Notes: a model not told the origin generated them from the sequence alone. DNA of 64,000 bases from Sesamum alatum (GCA_034509735.1 JACGWO010000001.1:33173966-33237965); one strand, 5' to 3'. Counted from the first letter of the stretch, positions 19,469-32,468 are shown. Made by a program: numbers and translations.

Positions 19469-20493
19469 AGTGGTATCAGAGCCCGTTTCGATGTAAGGGG
19501 CATAGATCTATGTGTTTGGCATGATGTACTTGCTTTTAAATGGCTTTATTGGCATGTTAGATTGAATAAATATATGAGTAATATGATAATTCAATTGTTT
19601 GGATTTAATGGACTTTTGGCATGCTTTATTTTGTTAGATTGGATCTAAAATTGCATGCTTATTTTCAAAATAATATTACTGTTATCGAAAAACAAAAAGA
19701 AAATAACATAATTATTCCAAATAATCATGCATAAATACCAACACACATAACATAATTATTCCAAATAATCATGCATAAATACCAATGGATATTTCAAACC
19801 CAAGTGATGTCCAACATCACAAAAGTATAAACATATAAATAATATGCAAAATTCAAATTTCAAATTTAATGGACATTTTAAAAAATAATGCATCCAATGC
19901 ATGTATTAATCCCAAATTAATTAAGCAAATTTAATTCAAGGAATAATCTAATTATTCCAAACTAAAAAAATGCAAAATTAATATATTTTCAGAATATTGT
20001 GCAGAAAATACAGAAAATCAAATTTTCTGAAAAACGTCGAAAAACGGCACAAAACGGCCAAGCCGTTGTGCTAGCCGGCCACTCGCGCGCATAGGGCAGC
20101 GCACGCACGCAGGCAGCAAGCCTGCGCGGCCCTGCGCGTGTGCGCTCTGTGCCGCATGCCGGCCTCGGCCGGCAGCGGCCGGCTGCGCACAGCGCGCAGC
20201 ATCCACGCGCATGGCGTGCGGCCACTGCCGGTCCGATCAAAATTTTTTTTTTTTTTTTTCAAAACTGTTTCAGCACATTAACAGTAATATTATTTTGAAA
20301 ATAAGCATGCAATTTTAGATCCAATCTAACAAAATAAAGCATGCCAAAAGTCCATTAAATCCAAACAATTGAATTATCATATTACTCATATATTTATACA
20401 ATCTAACATGCCAATAAAGCATTTAAAAGCAAGTAGATAATGCCAAACACATAGATCTATGCCCCTTACATCGAACCGGGCTCTGATACCACT
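19469..20493. other. Non-coding internal segment between the inward-facing LTRs
   Basis: Bases 19469-19697 and 20264-20493 are inverted copies of one another: each is PBS (TGGTATCAGAGCC or its complement) plus the same leader. Between them lie an AT-rich part with a 44-base tandem duplication (19703-19746, 19747-about 19785), a GC-rich block (about 20036-20235) and a poly-T run. No gag or pol homology is present. The leader differs from that of the coding family-1 elements beyond the first 60 or so bases, suggesting a non-autonomous (LARD-like) subfamily. Confidence 0.8.
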
Positions 20494-20999
20494 TGAAGGA
20501 CAAGCAGATCCGCCCGGGAGCGCGAGCGGAAGCGAGAAAGCGAGAAAAGTGCGTAAATTAAATCAAATTTAATTTAAAATACGAATCCCAAGGGTTGTGC
20601 CCTTGGGTGCTCAACCGGGCGTTCGATGTGGATGTGTATATATTGAAAATCAATATTAAACACATAGGGCATAGATAAATATATATAATCAATCAAAGCG
20701 TAATAAACCGTTACCTTTGATTGTTTAGCGTATGCTCCGAGCTACTTGCGTTGTTCCTTCGCCGGAATGCTCACGAAATCCAAACGTATGGATTCTCTAA
20801 AGGTGATCCACACCACACCGGAAGAAACACACGTTCTTCTTGCTAGAAAAGAACGGGTTTAAGAAGGAATCGGTTTAAGAGAAGAACACTATGAATTAGT
20901 GCTCTCTTAAACTTACTTTGTTCTTCTTCTTGATTCAAAATCAAGTGAAGAACACAAGTGTGAGAGAGGGAGAGAGGGCCGAGAGTTGAGAGAAAGGAG

Positions 21000-21032
<33 letters not shown>

Positions 21033-22740
21033 TCTCTTTTTCCTAGAAAAAGATGAATAATGAATCACACATGTTTGGTGTTGTATATTCTAATATATAT
21101 ACAAAATTAATGTGATTATTGGAATATGTCTAGGTTCATCCAAGGATGTCTAGATTCATTCCAATCAATCACCATCAATTCTTCAATCAAGCCTACCAAA
21201 ATTTATGGTATGATCAAATCATACCAAATGGGAAGATCTTGATTGGAGTTGATTTGTCTCTTTCCAAAAGAGACAAGTCAACATACCACCTAGCATGAAA
21301 CAAGGCTGATTTTGCTTCCTCCAAGGGACCATGTCGGCCATGTTTAAATAAGGGAAGAAGTCCAACTTCTTCCTATTCCAAAATAAGAATTATTTCTCCT
21401 CTCGAGTAAATTTAATGGAACGGGTTTTATCGTAATCCAATTACGATGAACCCAACATTAAATCCAATTTAATGTCCATTTAAATTATTCCCGTTGATAT
21501 TTTAATCCAATTAAAAGATCCAACGTCTCAACGTCTCAACTTTCCATATTTAATAGAAAATCCAATTTACCGATTAAACGAAAGCCCGATACAATATCGA
21601 CCCATCCATCTAATGGACTTTCCCTTAAGTAATCCAATTACTTATTTTATCCTTCGAGATTGACTCCAAGTCGATCTCTCAACCTCCTCGGTGATTTGTG
21701 TGTGACCCTTTAAGTTCACCCTCAGCTAGACTTGGGCCCGTGTCCCACAAGGGCCCGTTACCATGGGTGGCCGTCTAGCAACGGTCCATGGCACTAGAGA
21801 CTAGGGGAATCGGCGTGAACATTTAGGCGCCGATCCCGTACGGGTACGATCCTTCCGTCTACCGTCTCTCGGCCTTAGTCTAGGGTATGGAATTGGGCGT
21901 CGGTTCCCATCCTTGACTAGGCGTCTATGCTTAATACTCGAGACCACATATGCTTCATTGCGTCGACACAGGAAACCATTCCCTATTCGACCAATCACTG
22001 TGGCCACAGCTTCATACAGGATGAACGTGTCTCTGAGCGCATAGGAGATACCTCTGTCACATACTGACAGGGGACGGATCCTCTTCTTGGAATCCACCAT
22101 CCTCGCTACACATTCCGACTGCACTGGACAAGGCTTATGATAATCATCTTACAGAATGATTACCTCTTGCCAGATCCAGGATACAGCCATCATGTGCACG
22201 CGATTGCCATGATCCCTCAAGTCTGAGGATTACTCCCGTACTATCGGAACCGGGGAAAACCAATCATACCGACCAAGCCTCCAAGGCTTCCATATGATGA
22301 TCCCCGCGAGTCAGTCCAGTCGGCTCGACCCAGTCGACCAACCCATCAAGATCGTGTAGGCGTCCCACGCCTGTTGCCGATGAAACACGACACTCATTTA
22401 ATGAACACGACTCTTGACGCAAGTCTCAATAGGACTCTCGATGCCCTATCTCGAGGCCCTCGACTTGGATCGTTTCAGACCCAACTCTTAATCAGTTGGT
22501 TCCATGACCACCATCCAATGCGTGGCCCAACTGCACGAGTTGTTATCCATGGTCTGTGGGCTTTGTTGCGATATAAGTTAAACGTCATTTTAACAAATGT
22601 AAGATGAGCGCAACAAAGAAGGTACCATTGGTGACGAACACTCATCTTATTCATCACATAATAATATTACATTTACATCAAGTTGTCAAATAGGTTACAA
22701 ATCGCCAAACCTATTGGCTTTCTGGTCACCTATTCTAACA
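20494..22740 (-). repeat. Copia family-1 LTR, right arm of the inverted pair
   Basis: Minus orientation: it starts TGAAGGACAAGCAGATCC on the plus strand, ends CACCTATTCTAACA, and is 2247 bases long. It is preceded by the complement of the PBS, so it is also a 5' LTR, facing the left arm. It carries a long poly-T expansion near 21005-21030 absent from the left arm. It is followed by gypsy gag at 22741 without any repeat of the left flank (ACAAT against AGTCC). Confidence 0.9.
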
Positions 22741-23023
22741 AGTCCATGGAAGAACAACCCCAAGAAAGACACCCCTTCCACATCAAAATTCAAGGAGGTT
22801 GATCCTAAACATTGTGACAAAGTTGCTGCAAAAAAGGTATAATTTGAACCTAATTCTTCAAGAAACCGTGATATAAAGTGTTTCAAGTGCCAAGAGAGAG
22901 GACACATAGCAAGTGAATGTCCTAACCGACGTACAATGATCTTTAACAATCATGGAGAGTTGGAAATCGAAGGAGATACCACCGAAAAGGAGGGATCATC
23001 ACAAGAAGATGGTGATGGAGAGT
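22741..23023 (+). pseudogene. Gypsy gag, C-terminal part with CCHC zinc knuckle
   Basis: The plus strand encodes CFKCQERGHIASECPNRR; the CX2CX4HX4C knuckle is at 22879-22920. It is the nucleocapsid part of the gypsy gag, followed by an acidic tail. Upstream, the frame contains a TAA at about 22838. It is cut at 23023 by the copia insertion; its last five bases, AGAGT, are the target-site duplication. Confidence 0.85.
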
Positions 23024-25238
23024 TGAAGGACAAGCGGATCCGCCCAGGAGCGCGAGTGGAAGTTGGAAGAATGGAAAATACGTAAATTTAAATCAAATAA
23101 ATAAACATAATCCCAAGGGATATACCCTTGGGTGCTTAACCGTGCATTCGATGTAGGATGTATAAATACTATAGCATGTATTACACATAGGGCATAAATG
23201 AATGAAAAACAATAGAAGCGTAATTAGGATGTTACCTTCGTAGTTTTTCACATGCGTACGGCTACAAGCTTTGTTCCTTCTTCTGAATGCTCACCAAGTT
23301 TAAAAGTATGAACTCTCCAAAGGTGATCCACACCACACCAGAAAGAAAACACACGTTCTCCTTGCCAGAAGAAAACGGGTTTGTGAAGGAATCGGTTTTA
23401 AAAAAGATGAACACTATGAATTAGTGTTCTTCTTAAAATTTCTTTGTTGTTCCCTTTTGATCCAAGATCAAATTAAGAACAAAGGTGAAAGAGGGAGAGT
23501 GTGGCCGAGTGTGTGAGGGAGAGAGGAGGCCGAAAATGTGCTTCTTCTTTTCCTAGAAAGGATGAATTATGATTTTCATACACAAGGTGTTAGTATATTC
23601 CAATATATATAAATAATTAATGTGATTATTGGAATGTGTCTAGGTTCATCCAAGGATGTCTAGATACATCCCAATTAATCAGCATTAATTTTTCAATCAA
23701 GCCTACCAACTTTTAAGGTATGATCAAATCATACCGAAAGTGAAGGACTTGATTGGAGTTGATTTGTCTCTTACCAAAAGAGACAAGGCAACCGCCACCT
23801 TGCATCCAACATGGCTGAATTTTGCTTCCTCCAAGGGAGCATTTTCAGCCATGTTCAATTAGGGAAGAGGTCCAACTTCTTCCTATTCCAAAATAGGAAT
23901 TAATTCTCCTCTCGGGTCAAAATTTAACGGACCGGGTTAAATAGTAATCCAATTACGACGAACCCAAAATTAAATCCAATTTTAATGTCCACTTAAATTA
24001 TTCCCGTTGGTCTTTTAATCCAATCAAAAGATCCAACATCTCGACTTTCCAGAATTAATCAGTAAATCTAATTTACCGATTAAACGAGGGCCCGATACAA
24101 TAACGACCTGCCCATCCAATAGACAATCCCTTAAGTAATCCATTTACTTATTTATCCTTTGAGATTGACTCCAACTCAATCTCTCAACCTTCTTGGTGAT
24201 TTCTGTGTGACCCTTTATGTTCACCTTCAACTAGACTTGGGCCCGCGTCCCACAAGAGCCCGCTACCATGGGTGGCTGTCTAGCAACGGTCCATGACACT
24301 AGAGACTAGGTGAATGTTGGCGTGAACATTTAGGCGCCAATTCCGTACAGGTACGGTCCTTCCATCTACCGTTTCTCGGCCTTAGTCTAGGGTATGGAAT
24401 TGGGCGTCGATTCCCATCCTGGACTAGGCATCTATGCTTAATACTCGAGACCACGCATGCGTCATTGCGTCGACACAGGAAACCATTCCCTATTCGACCA
24501 ACCACTGTGGCCATAGCTTTAAACAACATGAACGTGTCTCCGAGTGCATAGGAGATACCTCTGTCAGATACTGATAGAGGATGGATCCTCTTCTTGGAAC
24601 GCACCGTCCTCGCTACACATTCCGACTGCACTGGATAAGGCTTATAATGATCATCTTACAGAATGATCACCTTTGACCAGATCCAAGATACAACCGTCCT
24701 GTGCACGTGACTTCCATGGTTCCTCAAGTCTGAGGACTACTCTCATACTATCGGAATCGGGGAAATCCAATCATACAGACCAAGCCTCCAAGGCTTCCAT
24801 ATGATGGTCCCCGCGAGTCAGTCCAGTCGGCTCGACCCCAGTCGACCAAGCCATCAAGATCGTGTAGGCGTCCCACGCCTGTCGTCGATGAAACACGACA
24901 CTCATCCAATCTTGATGGAAGTCTCAATAGGACTCTCGATGCCCTGTCTCGAGGTTCTCGACTTGGAATGTTTCAGACCTAACTCTCATTCAGTTGGTTT
25001 CATGACTACCATCCAATGCGTGGCCCAACTGCATGAGTTGTTAATCGTGGTCTGTGGGCTTTGTTGCGATATAAGTAAAACACCATTTTAACATATGTAA
25101 AATGAGCGCAACAAAGTAGGTACAATTATTGACGAACACTCATTTTATTCATCACATAATAATATTACATTTACATCAAGTTGTCATTTAGGTTACAAAT
25201 CGCTAAACCTATTGGCTTTCTGGTCACCTATTCTAATA
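23024..25238 (-). repeat. 3' LTR of the 23-34.7 kb copia element
   Basis: It starts TGAAGGACAAGCGGATCC, 2215 bases, and ends TTCTAATA, one change from the usual TTCTAACA. Immediately to the right, ATCTCCCACTTGACC is the complement of the polypurine tract AAGTGGGAGAT (25239-25253). The palindrome is decayed here to CTGTGGCCATAG (near 24506-24517). Confidence 0.9.
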
Positions 25239-25253
25239 ATCTCCCACTTGACC

Positions 25254-26993
25254 TAAAGCCAATCACCCATTGACCTCAGACCCATCTTATCCAGATGCTG
25301 AGTATGGGCAACTTGCGACACGGGCTTAGTAAATGGATCTGCTATGTTTTCTGCGGAGCTGACTTGGTCCATCCGAACGTCACCCCTGCTAACCATCTCT
25401 TTGAGCAGATGGTAGCGTCTAAGAATATGCTTGGATCGGTGATGAGATCTCGGTTCCTTTGCTTGTGCTATGCCCCGTTGTTATTGCAGAAGATAACCAC
25501 TGGCTCATTGATGCTAGGTACTACACCCAATTCTTGAATGTAGCTCTTCATCCAAACCGCCTCCCAGCAGCTTCTCAAGCTGCTATGTATTCAGACTCTG
25601 TGGTGGAGTCCGCCATGGTAGCCTGCTTGGAACTCTTCCAAGCAACCACGCCATCATTAAGTCTGAACACAAAACCAAACTGAGACTTGGCATCATCGTC
25701 ATCCGACTGGAAGCTAGCGTCGCTATAGCCTTCCACTATCAACTCTCCACCACCGTAGATAAAGAACATGTCCTTAGTCCTTTTCAGATACTTTAGGATA
25801 GTCTTGACAGCACTCCAGTATGCCTCCCCGGCACACGACTGATATCGACTAGTTACGCTCAAATGCGAAAGCCACATTAGGTTTAGTGAACTGGACAACG
25901 TACTGAATGCTGCCCACGGCTGAAGCATAGGGGATGTCCAACATTCGTTTAAGCTCCTCATCAGTCTTATGAGACTGCTTCTTGGACAACTTAATTCCAT
26001 GCCTCATAGGAAGGAATCCTCGTTTTGAGTTCTCCATCTTGAATCTCTTCAAGACATTCTCAATATACGAGGACTGGGCCAACTCTAACATCCTTCTAGA
26101 TCTATCCCTGTAGATCTTGATGCCACGGATGTAGGACGCTTCACCCATATCCTTCATGGAGAATTGCGTTGACAACCAGGCTTTAGTGGTTCTCAACATC
26201 TTAGCATCATTCCCAATGAGCAAGATGTTTTCCACGTAAAGCACTAGAAACGCAACTGAGCTCCCACTGATCTTCTTGTATACACAAGGATCGGACTCGT
26301 TCTTGATGAAATCATATCCCCGTATGACTTCATCAAAATGTATAATCCAGCTTCGGGAAGCTTGTTTGAGGCCATAGATGGACCTTTGGAGGCGGCAGAC
26401 CTTCTGCTCTTCTCCAACAGTTGTGAAACCTTCCGGCTGATCTATATAGATCTCTTCCTCTACGAAACCGTTGAGGAAGGCCGTTTTCACGTCCATCTGC
26501 CATATTTCATAGTCATACCATACTGCTATAGCAAGCAGTATCTAAATGGACTTAGCCATTGCTACGGGCGAGTAGGTTTCCTCAAATTCGACCTCGGGCC
26601 GCTGAGTGAAACCCTTCGCCATAAGCCTGGCTTTGAAGGTTGTAACCTCCCCGTCAGCTCCAAGCTTATGTTTGTAGACCCATTTACACCCTACGGGTTT
26701 TACCCTTTTGGGTGGGTCCACTAGGGTCCAAACCTGATTTGTACCCATCGAGTCCATCTCGGATTTCATGGCCTCAAGCCACTTATCCGAATCGATGTCC
26801 GACATCGCTTCTCCGGACGTCTTTGGATCATTATCCAACTGACCGATCAGGCCCAGAAATCCATACCTATCAGGTGCATGGGATATTCTGGCCGACCTAC
26901 GGAGGACTGGAATATCATCACTGGGAACCACCGGCTCAGATGTCACGGCTGTCTCATGGGGTACCTCACTTGATTCCTCAAGGAGTACCTCAT
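25254..26993 (-). pseudogene. copia pol: reverse transcriptase and RNase H part (broken)
   Basis: Read leftward from 26993: an integrase-RT linker (PVLRRSARISHAPDRYGF), the RT start (KWLEAMKSEMDSMG, TFKARLMAKGFTQRP), a frameshift near 26530, then MDVKTAFLNGFVEEEIYIDQ and YGLKQASRSW at 26496-25849. The RT catalytic box is YVEN (26227-26238) where sister copies have YVDD, so both active-site aspartates are replaced. RNase H follows in another frame at 25575-25860 (SDASFQSDDDD, DSTTESEYIAA). The frame continues broken to the polypurine tract. The solo LTR at 26994 separates it from integrase. Confidence 0.9.
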
Positions 26994-29221
26994 TGTTGGA
27001 ATAGGTGACCAGAAAGCCAATAGGTTTGGCAATTTGTAACCTATTCGACAACTTGATGTAGATGTAATATTATTATGTGATGAATAAGATGAGTGTTCGT
27101 CACCAATGGTACCTTCTTTGTTGCACTCATCTTACATTTCTTAAAACGGTGTTTAACTTATATCGCAACAAAGCCCACAGACCATGGATAATAACTCGTG
27201 CAGTTGGGCCACGATGGATGGTGGTCATGAAACCAACTGATTAAGAGTTGGGTTTGAAACGTTCCAAGTCGAGGACCTCGAGACAGGGCATCGAGAGTCC
27301 TATTGAGACTTGCGTCAAGAGTCGTGTTCATTGGATGAGTGCCATGTTTCATCGGCGACAGGCGTGGGACGCCTACACGATCTTGATGGGTTGGTCGACT
27401 GGGGTCGAGCTGATTGGACTGACTCGCGGGAATCATCATATGGAAGCCTTGGAGGCTTGGTCGGTATGATTGGTTTTCCCCGATTCCGATAGTACGGGAG
27501 TAATCCTCAGACTTGAGGGATCATGGCAGTTGCATGCACATGACAGCTGTATCTTGGATCTGGCGAGAGGTAATCATTCTGTAAGATGATTATCATAAGC
27601 CTTGTCCAGTGCAGTCGAAATGTGTAGCAAGGACGGTTGATTCCAAGAAGAGGATCCGTCCCCTGTCAGTATGTGACAGAGGTATCTCCTATGCACTCGG
27701 AGACACGTTCATGCTGTTTAAAGCTGTGGCCACAGTGGTTGGTCAAACAGGGAATGGTTTCCTGTGTCGACGCAATGAAGCATACGTGGTCTCGAGTATT
27801 AAGCATAGATGCCTAGTCAAGGATGGGAACCGACGCCCAATTCCATACCCTAGACTAAGGCCGGGAGACGGTAGACGGAAGGATCGTACCCGTACGGAAT
27901 CGACGCCTAAATGTTCACGCCAATTCACCAAGTCTCTAGTGCCATGGATCGTTGCTAGACGGCCACCCATGGTAACGGGCCCTTGTGGGACACGAGCCCA
28001 AGTCTAGCTGAGGGTGAACCTAAAGGGTCACACACAAATCACCGAGGAGGTTGAGAGATCGACTTGGAGTAGATCTCGAAGGATAAAATAAGTAATTGGA
28101 TTACTTAAGGGAAAGTCCATTGGATGGACGGGCCGATATTGTATCGGGCTTTCATTTAATCGGTAAATTGGATTTTCGATTAAATATAGAAAGTTGAGAT
28201 GTTGAGACGTTGGATCTTTTAATTGGATTAAAAGATCAACGGGAATAATTTAAATGGACATTAAATTGGATTTAATATTGGGTTCATCGTAATTGGATTA
28301 CGATAAAACTCGGTCCGTTAAATTATACCCGAGAGGAAAAATAATTCCTATTTTGGAATAGGAAGAAGTTGGACTTTTTCCCTTAATTAAATATGGCCGA
28401 CATGCTCCCTTGGAGGAAGCAAAATCAGCCATGTTTCATGCTAGGTGGTATGTTTACTTATCTCTTTTGGAAAGAGACAAATCAACTCCAATCAAGCTCT
28501 TCCCTTTTGGTATGATTTGATCATACCATAAATTTTGGTAGGCTTGATTGAAGAATTGATGGTGATTGATTGGAATGAATCTAGACATCCTTGGATGAAC
28601 CTAGACACATTCCAATAATCACATTAATTATGTATATATATGAGAATATACAACACCAAGCATGTGTGATTTATTATTCATCTTTTTCTAGGAAAAAGAG
28701 AAGACAAAATCCCTCTCCTCTCTCTCAACTCTCGGCCCTCTCTCCCTCTCTCACACTTGTGTTCTTCACTTGATTTTGAATCAAGAAGAAGAACAAAGTA
28801 AGTTTAAGAGAGCACTAATTCATAGTGTTCTTCTCTTAAACCGATTCCTTCTTAAACCCGTTCTTTTCTAGCAAGAAGAACGTGTGTTTCTTCCGTTGTG
28901 GTGTGGATCACCTTTGGAGAATCCATACGTTTGGATTTCGTGAGCATTCCGGAGAAGGAACAACGCAAGTAGCCGAGAGCATACGCTAAACAGTCAAAGG
29001 TAACGGTTTATTACGCTTTGATTGATTATATATATTTATCTATTGCCTATGTGTTTAATATTCATTTTCAATATATACACATCCTATATCGAACGCCCGG
29101 TTCAGCACCCAAGGGCACAAGCCTTGGGATTCGTATTTTAAATTAAATTTGATTTAATTTACGCACTTTTCTCGCTTTCTCGCTTCCGCTCGCGCTCCCG
29201 GGCGGATCCGCTTGTCCTTCA
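26994..29221 (+). mobile_element. Solo LTR, family 1, inserted in copia pol
   Basis: It starts TGTTGGAATAGGTGACC, ends TTGTCCTTCA, is 2228 bases in plus orientation, and is flanked by the duplication CTCAT (26989-26993, 29222-29226). No PBS or polypurine tract adjoins it, as expected for a solo LTR left by recombination between the two LTRs of one element. Removing it and one duplication restores a continuous ...CCTCATCGCGTCGAC... as in sister elements near 58855. Palindrome at 27724-27735. Confidence 0.93.
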
Positions 29222-30145
29222 CTCATCGCGTCGACTATCCGATGGAAAACCCTTTTCCAAGAACACCACGTTTCGCAAGACAAAAACCTTTTGCTCGGAG
29301 GGATCATAGAAATAATACCATACAGTTTCTTTCGAATACCCGATGAACCTAAATAAACTAGACCTCGAGTCCAGTTTATCTTCCACTAATCTCTTGACAT
29401 ATGCGGGGCAACCCCACACTTTCAAGTATTTTGTAGGAGGCAGGCTTGCCATGCCATATCTCATATGAAGTTAGGGATATCTTCTTAGATGGTGCCATGT
29501 TCATTACTTTGGCCGCCGTCTCAAGAGCGTATCCCCAGAAGGATAAAGGGAGTTTGGTAAAACTCATCATGGACCGGACCATGTCCAACAAGGCCCGATT
29601 CCTCCTTTCAAACAGACCATTAAGCTGTGGTGTTCCAGAAGGGGTCCACTGAGAGAGAATCCCATTCTCTTTTAGATAATCAGTAAACTAACCACTCAAA
29701 AACTCTCTCGGTCCGACCGAAGGGCTTTGATCTTTTGACCGGTTTGGTTCTCTACTTCAAGTCTGTATTCCTTAAACCTTCCAAAGTCTACAGACTTGTA
29801 CCTCATCAGGTAAACATTACTATACCGTGAGTGATCATCGGTAAAAGTTATGAAGTACGAGTACCCACCTCTAGCCTGAGTATTTAGTGGGCCACAAACG
29901 TCCGTATGGATCAAATCCAACAGACTGTTAGCTAGTGTGCTTTGTCCAACAAAGGGTTTCTTGGTCATCTTTCCCTTCAGACAGGATTCGCAGGTCGGTT
30001 GGTTGTCCAAATTGTCTATTTCTAGACTCTTTGAGTCCACCAACCTTCTTATCCTATCTTTAGAGATATGACCTAACCTCGCATGCCATATCTGTGCGTT
30101 ATCATGATTATCCCGTTTCGTTTGTGTTCCGCAGTCATAATCCAA
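29222..30145 (-). pseudogene. copia pol: GAG-pre-integrase and integrase part (broken)
   Basis: Frame 30145-29696 carries the GAG-pre-integrase motif ([17 protein letters not shown]), the zinc-binding [14 protein letters not shown], and the integrase core start ([23 protein letters not shown]). The core is then lost at ALRSDRESF instead of RSDRGGEY. Frames 29591-29376 and 29464-29219 contain the integrase C-terminal region (SFWGYALETAAKV, CPAYVKRLVEDKL, YYFYDPSEQKVF). At least two frameshifts separate these pieces. An expected conserved Asp is visible in HTDVCG, but the enzyme cannot be complete. Confidence 0.88.
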
Positions 30146-30150
30146 TTAGA

Positions 30151-31392
30151 CTATTGAAGTATGTACAGATCGTTTACCAATGTACCATGCAGATGAGAAA
30201 TACCATCCTTAATAATGAAAAAACCATTTTTATTAATGGTAAATGAATATCCCTCCTTGTCAAGGATCGGGATAAATACAATATTTTTAATCATGCTAGG
30301 TACATAGAAACAGTCGTTCAGTACAATCCTAACATGACTACTAATGGCTAACTCCATTGATCCTACAGCTTCCGCAACAACGGCCTTGCCATCGCCTAGC
30401 CTCAGGATCATCTCATCCTTGGTTAGCCTTCTGCTTTTTTGCAGTGCCTGCAAATCATTGCAGATGTGAGCACCACACCCGGTATCCAATACCCATGAAG
30501 CTGAATTAATTATCATGTTTACTTCAACCACAAACATACCTGGGTTGGAGAGGAGTTGTGGGCACTCCCTCTTCCAATGCCCCTTTTCTTGGCAATGCAT
30601 GCAGACATCTTTTGCCTTGGACCGCTGAGAACCACGGGCCTTCCCTTTCCCTTTGCCCATCCCCACCGGGGCAACAGGCCCCCCCGGAGCGCGAGCAGGG
30701 GCCGCAACCGTCTTCCCCTTTCCCTTCTTCCTCTTCCAGCATCCGACCCTCTTGCCATTCATCTTGGAGGTCGAAGCCTCTCCTATCAATACCCCCCCCG
30801 CCGCCGACTTGTGGGTCGTTGCCTCGTATTGGACCAGTATGTTGATCAACTCATGAATAACTTCTCAAGTCCATTCATGTTGTAGTTTACAACAAATGGG
30901 TTATAGGACGGAAGAAGCAACTGGAGGATCACGTCAATGTACGTGTCATTGTTAAGCCCAACCTTAAGGTCCTCGAGTTTCTCCACTAGGGAGAGCATCT
31001 TAACCCCATGACTTTGTACAGACAACCCTTTAGCAAGCTTGGTGCCAAAGAATGCTTGTGGCGGCATATCTAATATGCCTATCCGGAACAGCATAAACCT
31101 CGTTCATGCGGAGTATTATGGCGGAGACGTTGTCCAGCCTCTCATATTGCTTCTGGATATCGTTAGACATCAAAGCCAATATGGTAGTGCGCACTTTTCT
31201 CATGCCATTTCTCGACGTCAAACGTTCTTCTGGCGTGGACTCCTTCGGTAAGTCGCTCGACAGTGGCTCGTCCAAGACGTAGCCTTGATTCTCGAAATTG
31301 AGGATAATCCTCAGGTTTCTTAGCCAGTCTGAGTAGTTCGTTCGATTGAACTTATTAGTCTCAAGTACCATGGTTAATGGATTCTTAGACAT
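30151..31392 (-). pseudogene. copia gag and protease (frameshifted)
   Basis: The polyprotein start is MSKNPLTMVLETNKFNRTNY at 31392, the UBN2-type gag of plant copia elements. A frame change near 31060 and another near 30850 break it. The frame 30849-30151 has the basic linker (KRKKGKGKTV), the zinc knuckle CMHCQEKGHWKRECPQ and then the aspartic protease with WVLDTGCGAHICN, followed by the usual LGDGKAV and YVPSMIKNIVFIP motifs. This last frame is uninterrupted for 232 residues and spans gag and protease, consistent with one fused gag-pol frame in the ancestor. Confidence 0.9.
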
Positions 31393-32468
31393 ATCTACAT
31401 TTATAAAAAATGTAAAGCAGAAATTAGCAGATGATTGTTATTTTATTGTTCAAATTGAAGACATGGCCTTTTAGTCTTTAACCCTCCCACTATTTATACG
31501 AAAGTCCGCCACTCGCAAGCGGAGTTTCGGGAAACCATTTCCTACTGGGCTTGGGATCCACAAGTGTAATCTCCATGCCCCGCTTTTACAATTTACATGA
31601 AGAAGACCTCGTGGGAGATATCCAATATCATTCTCATCCAATGAGATTCCCAAGATATTTTGCCTCACCTATTCGCATGGTTCCGAGGACTCCAAGCGAA
31701 CCATGTTACTCAGTGTTGGGCCCGACCCATCAACCAAATCATGCCTCAAACTGTCGTCCCCCATGACTCGTGAGATAGGGAAACAGCGAGTGCAGTCTCT
31801 TTGTTCACAACAATTGTGCAGCTTTCCCCTAGTCCAAGTGTGCCATGACTCGTGAGACCACCCTTGGGTAGTGGTAGCTTCCTCACCATATTGCTGTGGA
31901 TGGAAGGCTCGGACAGATCAAAATACCATTTTGATCCAAGTCCGTTCTGGGGCTAATGTTTAATTTGGTCCAACCAAATGATAGCTTAATGAATGACCGA
32001 GACCTCATCACATTAAGGTGTTTTAGCATGCATAAATATTCAATATTTAAAGCGATTAAATAAATATGCCGCATGAAGAAAACATAGCATACCCCTGTTA
32101 AGATGATCACAAGCCCAACCTATGCGACCCACTGAGCCCGCAGTGAGTCTATGGTCTGTCTAGGGTGGTCCTAAATTATTACAAAGTAATATACCCATTG
32201 TCATTCCAGTGAGCCTTGTGATTCTCTTGTTTCACGCCTTGATGCTCCACCTTGGGTCCCCGACTCCATGGGCTTGTTAAAATAAAAACAAATCTCACCA
32301 ATCCTATCTACTCTTATTACAATTGAAAGTAATACATGGGAAATAAAAAACAAGCCTTAACATCATGAGGCTGAAAAACGGGAGATGATAGTCTCAAAAC
32401 AAGAGGCACGCAGGCCCCACCTAACATAGATCTATGCCCGTTGTATCGAACCGTGCTCTGATACTACT
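31393..32468 (-). other. copia 5' leader and primer binding site
   Basis: About 1.08 kb of non-coding leader between the gag start and the 5' LTR. The PBS complement is at 32455-32466 (GCTCTGATACTA), one base off the canonical TGGTATCAGAGC. The leader is well conserved with those at 54691-55458 and 63019-64000, including blocks such as TCACCTATTCGCATGGTTCC (31670 region). Small open frames within it overlap in both strands and are not supported as genes. Confidence 0.8.

Noticed and set aside
19989..20262. Alanine/arginine/cysteine-rich frames on the minus strand
   Set aside because: Three overlapping frames in the same GC-rich block with no domain; composition artefact, though the block itself is reported.
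30556..30885. Plus-strand frames over copia gag (also 53812-54276, 62175-62522 and 46409-46741)
   Set aside because: Antisense shadows of the basic linker and zinc-knuckle region of gag; they recur only because gag recurs.
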